A stretch of 8,154 bases of DNA from Cyanobacteria bacterium UBA11370 (GTDB taxonomy: Bacteria; Cyanobacteriota; Cyanobacteriia; Cyanobacteriales; Coleofasciculaceae). Under the pieces are notes generated by a model. The model ran no database searches. It had not been told where the DNA came from and worked only from the letters and a program-made list of their open reading frames with translations. The stretch's first letter is position 1; each line of letters opens with the position of its first letter. The DNA is taken from NCBI GenBank assembly GCA_003486645.1, contig DNGI01000512.1, positions 3,472 to 11,625 on the forward strand, in the 5' to 3' direction. This document shows, one piece after another, positions 1 through 5,634 of the stretch. Both the position numbers and the translations under genes were made by a program.

Positions 1-54
1 GGGGGAAGAGGGAGAGGGGGAGAGAGGGAGAGAGGGAGAGGGGGGAAGAGGAAA
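1..54. repeat. G/A-only low-complexity repeat
   Basis: The first 54 bases are all purines, built from loose GGGAGAGA-like units. An 11-base block (GGGGGAAGAGG) occurs at 1-11 and again at 41-51. The tract touches the left edge, so its full length is unknown. Its many runs of three to six G could form a G-quadruplex or triplex; this is inference. Similar short tracts lie at 3515-3529 and 5576-5594. Confidence 0.85.
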
Positions 55-178
55 CCTGTTAGTCCCATTCCCCCATTACTCAATCACTACGTTCAGGACT
101 ACACGGATACACAAATGATCTCAAAAGTCAATTCCTGCTTCCGTGTTTACTAATCCGTGGGGTACGCCACTTCCTACT

Positions 179-531
<353 letters not shown>

Positions 532-572
532 ACTCGTTTTTTGACTCGTCTTTACCAACGTAAGCATGACAC

Positions 573-614
573 TTTCTACACCTCCAAAAGCGAAAGTTTT
601 GTAAAAAATGATAC
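573..614 (-). promoter_or_regulatory. NtcA-activated promoter of glnB
   Basis: On the minus strand GTATCATTTTTTAC (601-614) is a perfect GTA-N8-TAC NtcA box. Exactly 22 nt downstream lies TAGAAA (573-578), close to the TAN3T -10 hexamer of NtcA class-II promoters. This predicts a start near 566, puts the box centre at about -41.5, and leaves a leader of about 49 nt before the TTG. NtcA activation of glnB under nitrogen limitation is established in other cyanobacteria. The site and spacing are seen here; activity is inferred. Confidence 0.8.
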
Positions 615-619
615 GGTTT

Positions 620-1060
620 AGTTTGGGAGCGATCGCTTCAAAGATACTGGTGCAACGGGGGATAGTTATGGCGTAGCTTAACATCTGTTGAAGGTTTGCG
701 ATCGCACTTTTATAGACTAAACCGATAGTGGTTATTTTCTAAATGCTTTATTACTAACGACTAAGCCCTACAACAATGTCCCTTTAGGGCAAGGACTCCA
801 GGGCAGCTTGACAGCCCTTAACCCTTTGTGGTATTTTGACTTAAATAAGTAGGTAACGTCAAAAGCATCTCTTTCATTAAAATGCTGCGTCAACCAATCT
901 CACGATTGAGTAACCTACGAAAACCCAAAAAAACGTCAATAATTGATTGTGCTCAAGCTCTTATACGGTAGGGCATACCGAAATGCACGCTTGGGGACAT
1001 AAATCCTCTACTCTAGCTGGATACGTCCTGTTAGGGTAAGATTTGTGGAAGAACCAAGAA
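620..1060. other. Gene-free spacer with several short inverted repeats
   Basis: No convincing coding region is seen between the glnB promoter and ssrA. The stretch has two HIP1 octamers (629-636 and 698-705). It also holds a cluster of small hairpins: CCCT/AGGG near 781-788, AGGGC/GCCCT at about 800-818, TTTTGAC/GTCAAAA (834-840 with 858-864), AGCAT/ATGCT right after that, CAATC/GATTG near 896-909, and CGGTA/TACCG (966-970 with 976-980). They may be decayed repeats or part of an unannotated structured RNA; the sequence alone does not decide. Confidence 0.5.
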
Positions 1061-1064
1061 TCTC

Positions 1065-1093
1065 TTGACTTTTAGTCAGGGGAGTGTCAAAAT
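1065..1093 (+). promoter_or_regulatory. Likely ssrA promoter
   Basis: TTGACT (1065-1070, five of six matches to TTGACA) is followed after 17 nt by CAAAAT (1088-1093, four of six matches to TATAAT). The predicted start near 1100 lies about 10 nt before the mature tmRNA 5' end. That fits a short precursor leader removed by RNase P. Confidence 0.5.
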
Positions 1094-1109
1094 TAGAAAT
1101 ATACGACAT

Positions 1110-1500
1110 GGGGTCTTAATGGTTTCGACGTGTTGGCGAAAACCAACCCGTGATACAGGTCGAGAGTGAGTCTCCTCTCGTAAATCCAAGGCTCAAAAAA
1201 AAGTAACTGCGAACAACATCGTTCCTTTTGCTCGTTGTAAGGCTGCCACTGTTGCTGCCTAATAACCTATAACACAGGTTCGAGCGTCTATAGTTTGACT
1301 CCGTTAAGGACTATGGACAAACCCCAACGGATGCTCTAGTAAGCTGTCTTTGGTCGGCTTGCTAGCTAAGATACTACCAAAGTATCCTGTCATCCGGGAT
1401 AATGGATGGTTCCCGCCCAGAGGGTCAGATGGGCTAAACCTGTGAATGAACGGTAGGCAAATACCCAAGGCGGACACGGGTTCGACTCCCGTAGACTCCA
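1110..1500 (+). ncRNA. ssrA: tmRNA (transfer-messenger RNA, one-piece)
   Basis: tmRNA rescues stalled ribosomes together with SmpB and adds a degradation tag. The tRNA-like ends are visible. The 5' GGGGTCT (1110-1116) pairs with AGACTCC (1493-1499) in a 7-bp acceptor stem. Its third pair is the G-U wobble used by alanyl-tRNA synthetase. The T arm is ACGGG-TTCGACT-CCCGT (1476-1492). Base 1500 is the discriminator A, so the terminal CCA is not fully encoded and must be added. The 5' domain has GGTTTCGACG (1121-1130), followed by the tag frame (1209-1262) and the pseudoknot-rich region. About 391 nt is a usual length for cyanobacterial tmRNA, and it is not the permuted two-piece form of marine Synechococcus/Prochlorococcus. 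A 65-codon minus-strand frame inside it (1304-1501) is spurious. Confidence 0.97.
1209..1262 (+). other. tmRNA proteolysis-tag reading frame
   Basis: The resume codon is GCG (1209-1211). The frame reads ANNIVPFARCKAATVAA and ends with TAA (1260-1262), directly followed by a second TAA. The ANNIV start and the hydrophobic VAA end match cyanobacterial tags recognised by Clp proteases. A TGT (Cys) codon at 1236-1238 sits between R and K, where the related tags I know run straight on. Confidence 0.9.
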
Positions 1501-1580
1501 TTTAATCAAGAGGCGATCGCTGAGTTTCAAGCAGGACATGGTTGTGAAATTTGATACACTACACAAGTCGCTTAAAATGT

Positions 1581-1616
1581 CTTAGAATCCACGTTTTTCA
1601 AAGCGTGGATTCTAAG
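1581..1616. repeat. Perfect 13-bp inverted repeat between ssrA and brnA
   Basis: CTTAGAATCCACG (1581-1593) is the exact reverse complement of 1604-1616. The 10-nt loop can add about three more pairs. It lies between two convergent units, 80 nt after ssrA and 21 nt beyond the brnA stop, so it could end transcription from both sides. No strong T tract follows on the plus strand, and only TTTT follows on the minus strand. An intrinsic terminator is therefore possible but not proven. GCGTGGA is repeated directly at 1603-1609 and 1616-1622. Confidence 0.7.
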
Positions 1617-1637
1617 CGTGGAGAAGCCAATGAGTCA

Positions 1638-1910
1638 TTAGCCTGCTGGCAACTGCCCTTCTATATAACGACGCAAAACTGAATTGATTGAAGTGGTGTA
1701 TTCTTCGCTGTGAGCTTGGAACCAATTTAGAATATCTGAATCAATCTCAACCAATTGATGTGATTGAGTAGTAGGAATTCTCAAGGTTGCTTTTTCAAAG
1801 AACTCATCCGTCAATGGTGGAATGTCCGAGTAATCAATCTGCTCATCTTCCATTGCCTCAAGTGCCGCCCAGTTAGTACGAGAGGTATTGCTCAAATCTT
1901 TGCCGCTCAT
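1638..1910 (-). CDS. brnA: BrnA-family antitoxin
   Basis: This is the predicted antitoxin of a type II toxin-antitoxin pair. BrnA proteins bind and neutralise the BrnT ribonuclease and repress their own promoter. The 90-residue product shows the family's central block SRTNWAALEAMEDEQIDYSDIPPLTDEFF (about 10-38). Its C-terminal ribbon-helix-helix-like part (LVEIDSDILNWFQAH...INSVLRRYIE, about 53-85) is the DNA-binding and dimer region in this family. It starts with ATG inside the end of brnT, overlapping it by 38 nt, with no clear Shine-Dalgarno. Translation coupled to brnT is therefore likely. The stop lies 21 nt from a large inverted repeat. Both genes look intact. Confidence 0.92.
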   Translation of the reverse strand: MSGKDLSNTSRTNWAALEAMEDEQIDYSDIPPLTDEFFEKATLRIPTTQSHQLVEIDSDILNWFQAHSEEYTTSINSVLRRYIEGQLPAG

Positions 1911-2151
1911 ATCGATTTGCTTTTCGTGCTGAAATAATCCGAATCACATCACCCTGTCGTTCTGTCCAAACAACGACTGCTATAGTGTTACCAAGGAAGC
2001 CGATACCAAACCAACGGTCTTCACCATAGTCAAAACGTTCATCTGGCTCGATTAGCATTGGACTATCAAACATTTCCGAGACATCTGCAAAGTCAATCTG
2101 ATGTTTACGAATATTCTCCCGATTCTTTGCTTCATCCCACTCAAATTGCAT
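1873..2151 (-). CDS. brnT: BrnT-family ribonuclease toxin
   Basis: This is the predicted toxin of the BrnTA pair. BrnT has a RelE/Barnase-like fold and blocks translation by cleaving RNA in the cytoplasm. The full 92-residue length is present. It begins with the family signature FEWDEAKNRENIRKHQIDF (3-21) and continues with the core strands RWFGIGFLGNTIAVVVWTER and the C-terminal IRIISARKANRYERQRFEQYL. The ATG start is fixed by an in-frame TAG nine bases upstream. Ribosome binding looks weak: the only AGGAG (2181-2185) is 29 nt away. Toxin-first order followed by brnA is the usual arrangement for this family. I see no frame damage, so it is likely functional. Activity is inferred from the family only. 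Confidence 0.93.
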   Translation of the reverse strand: MQFEWDEAKNRENIRKHQIDFADVSEMFDSPMLIEPDERFDYGEDRWFGIGFLGNTIAVVVWTERQGDVIRIISARKANRYERQRFEQYLSY

Positions 2152-2433
2152 GAAAGTCTAGACAGTGCTAATCAGGCTTACTCCTATTATCGCTCATTCC
2201 CTATCAAACAACCTATCTCTATAAATAACTATCCGGATCGTTTCCAAGCTTTGCGAAAAGGGTAATCATACAGCAAAAGCCGCTGTAACTTGACAGAAAG
2301 CAGTGAGGAAGTCCATTCCTTCTAGGGATGGGTTGTTCGTTGTTGATGCGTTGTTATTTGTATTTCTTAACCAACAACAAATAACAGAGAACAAACAACA
2401 AATTAAGAACAAGCAGGGAAACAAGAGCAAGCT
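2152..2433. other. Divergent spacer with two hairpins before the RodZ-like gene
   Basis: This 282-bp divergent region holds no supported gene. A perfect TTGACA (2290-2295) faces the RodZ-like gene but has no good -10 at the usual distance. A 7-bp stem (CCATTCC 2313-2319 with GGGATGG 2325-2331, one T-G pair) and a 10-bp stem (TGTTATTTGT 2352-2361 with ACAAATAACA 2377-2386) lie in the likely leader. The second is part of a TTG/CAA-rich low-complexity stretch (about 2332-2410) resembling decayed short tandem repeats of filamentous cyanobacteria. Confidence 0.5.
2186..2191 (-). promoter_or_regulatory. Possible -10 box of brnTA
   Basis: GATAAT on the minus strand (five of six matches to TATAAT) lies about 35 nt before the brnT ATG. 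No good -35 element is found at 16-18 nt. A weaker alternative pair further upstream is TTGGAA-N18-TATAGA. BrnA autorepression would act in this area. Confidence 0.3.
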
Positions 2434-3453
2434 ATGGTCATGCAGCCTACGTATGGTAACGGTTTCGATGACAACCCAACCATTGAAATTTCTCAGGAAG
2501 GATTGCGCTCTATTCTAAGCGAGATTGAAACCGAACTTGTTGATAGTGAAGTGTACCGCCGCACAATGGCTGGGTTACACACTATGTTAGGAGAAGCGTC
2601 GAGTACTGCCCAAATTTTAGTCAAAGCAGTTGGACGAGAAGCAGTGCGGTTAACCTGCCAGCAGTTTGCTAAACAATATAGAATTGTTCCCGTGAGTGCG
2701 GATGGGGTAAATCAACCTCAAGAGGAAGAATTAGGGGTTTCCCAAAATACAGTGGTAGTGTCTCATACAAACTCTCTAGAAACGGTTACTGATACGCTGG
2801 ATACAAGTAGTAAATCTCCCAGCTTAGTGGATCGAGAAATTGGAGAGACTAAACCTCGGAAAAAACCGACTAAAGCCGAACTCGCTGCCCAAAAGTTAGC
2901 TCAACAACGGGCTGAATTGTTGCGTCAAGTGGGTCAAGAACTACGGCAGGCGCGTCAGGATCGCTCTCTTAGTGTAGAACAACTTTATCGTCAAACGTTG
3001 GTGCCAGTTCATCAAATTGAGGCGTTGGAAACGGGTCAAATTGATCACCTACCCGAAGATGTTTATATTCGCGGTTTTGTTCGTCGGCTCAGTTATGCGT
3101 TAGGGTTAGATGGGATGGCGATCGCCGCTTCGATACCAACACCTGATCCGGTCAAATCCGTTGTTCCTTCTTGGTATCATGATCCATCAGAATCAGGGTT
3201 TCAACTCAAGGCAATTCACCTGTATCTTGGCTATGCGGCTTTGATTGCTGGTGCGGTGGGAGGACTAAACTGGATGTCCAATCAATCCGCATCAGGAGTA
3301 TCCGTTGAACCTGAACCTGTAAGTTCCTCTAACACGTCCATTTCTCCCAAACATGAGACTATTAAACCAACCAATAAACCAGGAATTAAAGCTAGCAAGA
3401 CGGGTGTAAAAGCTGGAGTTGATATTGCTCCCCCTGAAGCATTACCGTTTTAG
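2434..3453 (+). CDS. RodZ-like membrane-anchored helix-turn-helix protein
   Basis: The 339-residue protein has a RodZ-type Cro/CI-like helix-turn-helix at about 162-235: LRQVGQELRQARQDRSLSV, then EALETGQIDHLPEDVYIRGFVRRLSYALGLD. One membrane helix follows (about 262-281), then a Ser/Pro/Lys-rich tail. RodZ proteins link cytoplasmic MreB to the wall-building complex, with the HTH inside the cell. This protein differs at both ends. It carries about 160 residues before the HTH, including a helical part near 20-82 and a charged KPRKKPTKAELAAQKLAQQRAEL coil. It has only about 58 residues after the membrane helix, without the usual periplasmic beta domain. The ATG at 2434 is used; an ATG at 2440 is equally possible, and ribosome binding is weak for both. 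It is a single gene ended by the terminator at 3625. A MreB-related role is inference. Confidence 0.8.
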   Translation: MVMQPTYGNGFDDNPTIEISQEGLRSILSEIETELVDSEVYRRTMAGLHTMLGEASSTAQILVKAVGREAVRLTCQQFAKQYRIVPVSADGVNQPQEEELGVSQNTVVVSHTNSLETVTDTLDTSSKSPSLVDREIGETKPRKKPTKAELAAQKLAQQRAELLRQVGQELRQARQDRSLSVEQLYRQTLVPVHQIEALETGQIDHLPEDVYIRGFVRRLSYALGLDGMAIAASIPTPDPVKSVVPSWYHDPSESGFQLKAIHLYLGYAALIAGAVGGLNWMSNQSASGVSVEPEPVSSSNTSISPKHETIKPTNKPGIKASKTGVKAGVDIAPPEALPF

Positions 3454-3624
3454 AAAAAGGGGGCAAACTCTTCATCATTTCAGCTTGGACTTTCTCTCAT
3501 CTCCTATCTAGAATGGGGAGAAGGGGGAGTAGAAAAGAAATAATTTTTATTCCTTCGTTGTGAATAAGGGTTTATGGGTGTCTCAATAGAAACTATTGCA
3601 AATTAGATCTGGAACAGTTTACTT

Positions 3625-3648
3625 GCACCCCTAGCTGGGTGCTTTTTT
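3625..3648 (+). terminator. Rho-independent terminator
   Basis: GCACCC (3625-3630) and GGGTGC (3637-3642) form a 6-bp GC-rich stem with loop CTAGCT, directly followed by six T (3643-3648). It ends plus-strand transcription 172 nt after the RodZ-like stop and insulates the cyclase gene. Confidence 0.88.
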
Positions 3649-3783
3649 ATTAGCACTCGTCAAATCAAAAATTAGTTACACAATAATGGTTATAACCTCT
3701 AGATGAATGGGAATGCTCAGAATAGGCTGAATAGCTTTTCTCCAAGGGTAGTAAATTTTGCTGAGGGGTGATGTAGTATGGCT

Positions 3784-3795
3784 GTGAACGTTCAC
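3784..3795. promoter_or_regulatory. 12-bp palindrome, candidate operator of the cyclase gene
   Basis: GTGAACGTTCAC is a perfect palindrome about 119 nt before the cyclase ATG and about 55 nt before the start predicted from the weak promoter at 3811-3838. Its half-site GTGA resembles CRP-type sites, but the spacing is GTGA-N4-TCAC rather than the N6 of CRP/SyCRP1. The regulator is therefore unknown. Confidence 0.4.
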
Positions 3796-3913
3796 TACTT
3801 TGCAGAGTCTTTGCCAAGGTATCACAAAGTCATAATAAATATTAGTCTGAGGTCATCGGAGGAGGTGGAATAGTAAATAAAGAGCAAAAATTAAGAAATT
3901 CTAAGTGATAAAT

Positions 3914-5575
3914 ATGCCTTCTTTAGATAAAAATAACCCGCTACTGATCGCGAACGTGCCTTACCTAATTTTCAATCCAAATACTCCTAACGAGAGGATT
4001 TATCAACTGAACGTTGGTGTCAATACTATCGGACGTGACGAGGACAATACGATTGTGCTGAGTCATGGGTATCTTTCTCGTTACCACTCCAAGATTGTGA
4101 TTGCTGAGGATAGGGTAGTACTCACCGATTTACGCAGTCTAAATGGGACTTTTGTTAACGAATTTAAAATTGACCAATGTGAACTTAAAGATGGAGATTG
4201 GGTTCGGTTTGGTAGTGTGTTTTTCAAGTTTGTTGAAACTCAGCCTAATGATGAACAAAAATCTGTAGAAGAACAGGATGCTGACATCTCAATTCTTAAA
4301 CAAGTTTCACCGGAAGAGACTCGCGTCATCATCCAGGAATTACTTGATAAAAATAAAACCGATGAAACCTCGGTTTTGAAGCTGCGACAGCAAGATCCTC
4401 AGCAACGAGCTGTTGATAAATTGAAAATTTTGCTAGAAGTTAGTAAAGAGCTTTCTTGTCCTCAAGAACCTGGACAACTTCTCCAGAAAATCCTCAATCT
4501 ACTCTTAGATATTATGCAGGTTGATCGCGCAGCAATTTTGATGGTTAATGAGGGGACTGGGGAATTAGAACAAAAGGCGGCAAAGTGGCGATCGCGGATT
4601 CAGGTTGAAGAGTCGTTTTACAGTACAAAGATTGTTAATTTTGTGCGACAACATGGCAATGCTATTTTAACCGATGATGCTTGTCTCGACCAATTGTTTA
4701 ATGATTCCGTATCGATTCTCAAGCAAGGCATTCATGCTGTCATGTGTGTTCCTCTCAAACCGAGAGAGGACGTGATTGGGGTATTGTATGTCGATAATTT
4801 ATCCATTACCCATATTTATTCCGATGAAGATTTAGAATTTTTAACCTGTTTAGCGAACCAAGCTGCAATTGCAATTGAGAATTCTCGACTCTACAAACAG
4901 ATGCAATCGGAAGCTGTAATGCGGACAAAAATGGAACGTTTCTTCCCAGAAGCGGTTTGTCGAAAGTTAAGGGAAGAAGGGCGTTTAGAAATTGTAGAAA
5001 CAGAGGTTACGGCGTTATTTGCTGATATTAGTAATTTTACAACCATGTCCTCTGAAATGGAGCCACGTCAAGTGGTTGAGATGTTAAATGAGTATTTCCA
5101 GGTAATGGTGGAAGAGATTGTATTTCCTTATGAAGGAACGCTGGAAAAATATATTGGGGATGGTTTTCTGGCAGTTTGGGGCGCACCGTATCAAAAACCC
5201 AATGATGTGGATCGGGCGGTGAAAGCAGCGATTGAGATGCAATGGGCGGTTCGCCGTCTGAACCGAGAGTGGGCAAAGCAGCAAAGACAACCGATACAAA
5301 TTCACATTGGGCTTAATAGTGGAAAAGTAGCCGCCGGAAATATTGGGTCAGCGAAGCTCTTTCAATATGGTACGATTGGGGATACTACTAATGTAAGTAG
5401 TCGAATTTGTAGCGTTGCTAAGGCTGGGGAAATATTAATTTCTCAAAGTACGTTTGACAAACTTAGCAGCCGAAATATCCCTTTGGAAAAGCTACCCCCT
5501 GTTCAGGTTAAAGGGAAATCTCAACCTCTACAATTGTATCGCATTCTTTGGCAGAAGTGGCAATTAAAGGGTTAG
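3914..5575 (+). CDS. FHA-GAF-class III nucleotide (adenylate) cyclase
   Basis: This 553-residue cytoplasmic protein is predicted to make cAMP from ATP. Counting from the ATG, an FHA phospho-threonine-binding domain lies at about 35-107 (IGRDEDN, YLSRYHSKI, LRSLNGTFVN), a GAF ligand-sensing domain at about 168-328, and a class III cyclase domain at about 362-540. Catalytic residues are present: metal-binding Asp371 in FADISNFT and Asp416 in EKYIGDGF, substrate Lys412, and transition-state Asn493 and Arg497 in GDTTNVSSR. The position usually Asp or Thr for adenine selection appears to be Gly486, with Thr487 next to it, so specificity should not be taken for granted. No membrane segment is seen. 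A GTG at 3905 would add three residues; the ATG is preferred as the stronger codon. Neither has a well-placed Shine-Dalgarno. FHA suggests control by a Ser/Thr kinase, and a kinase-family gene lies next to it. Confidence 0.93.
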   Translation: MPSLDKNNPLLIANVPYLIFNPNTPNERIYQLNVGVNTIGRDEDNTIVLSHGYLSRYHSKIVIAEDRVVLTDLRSLNGTFVNEFKIDQCELKDGDWVRFGSVFFKFVETQPNDEQKSVEEQDADISILKQVSPEETRVIIQELLDKNKTDETSVLKLRQQDPQQRAVDKLKILLEVSKELSCPQEPGQLLQKILNLLLDIMQVDRAAILMVNEGTGELEQKAAKWRSRIQVEESFYSTKIVNFVRQHGNAILTDDACLDQLFNDSVSILKQGIHAVMCVPLKPREDVIGVLYVDNLSITHIYSDEDLEFLTCLANQAAIAIENSRLYKQMQSEAVMRTKMERFFPEAVCRKLREEGRLEIVETEVTALFADISNFTTMSSEMEPRQVVEMLNEYFQVMVEEIVFPYEGTLEKYIGDGFLAVWGAPYQKPNDVDRAVKAAIEMQWAVRRLNREWAKQQRQPIQIHIGLNSGKVAAGNIGSAKLFQYGTIGDTTNVSSRICSVAKAGEILISQSTFDKLSSRNIPLEKLPPVQVKGKSQPLQLYRILWQKWQLKG

Positions 5576-5594
5576 GGAGTGGGGGAGGGGGAGA
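5576..5594. repeat. G/A-rich tract after the cyclase gene
   Basis: A G/A tract with a single T (GGAGTGGGGGAGGGGGAGA) begins directly after the cyclase stop codon. It resembles the tracts at 1-54 and 3515-3529. It lies in the 59-bp gap between two converging genes, where no clear intrinsic terminator is visible. Confidence 0.7.
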
Positions 5595-5634
5595 TCGCTA
5601 AACTATCGCCAAACCTCATTAGGTAGAATTGTTT

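Larger units (their letters stand above)
3454..3904 (+). other. Spacer between RodZ-like gene and cyclase
   Basis: No gene is seen in these 451 bp. In order they hold a G/A tract (3515-3529), which forms a weak stem with TCTCC at 3500-3504, a strong terminator (3625-3648), a 12-bp palindrome (3784-3795), a weak promoter candidate TTGCCA-N16-TAATAA (3811-3838) and an unusually strong but badly placed Shine-Dalgarno-like sequence (3858-3868). Confidence 0.6.

Noticed and set aside
103..175. Terminator for glnB
   Set aside because: Only weak stems (ACACGG/CCGTGT with a long loop, GTGG/CCAC) and no T tract are seen.
560..579. Second NtcA box in the glnB leader
   Set aside because: GTA and TAC are present but 14 nt apart rather than 8.
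1304..1501. 65-codon minus-strand frame
   Set aside because: It lies within the tmRNA, whose structure explains the sequence; the frame is a shadow.
2303..2518. 71-codon plus-strand frame beginning with GTG
   Set aside because: It runs through the low-complexity TTG/CAA leader and into the RodZ-like gene in another frame; no family resemblance.
3784..3795. Canonical CRP/SyCRP1 site
   Set aside because: The half-sites are 4 nt apart, not 6, so it is kept only as an unassigned palindrome.
5037..5305. Two minus-strand frames inside the cyclase domain
   Set aside because: They are antisense to highly conserved cyclase codons and have no recognisable content.
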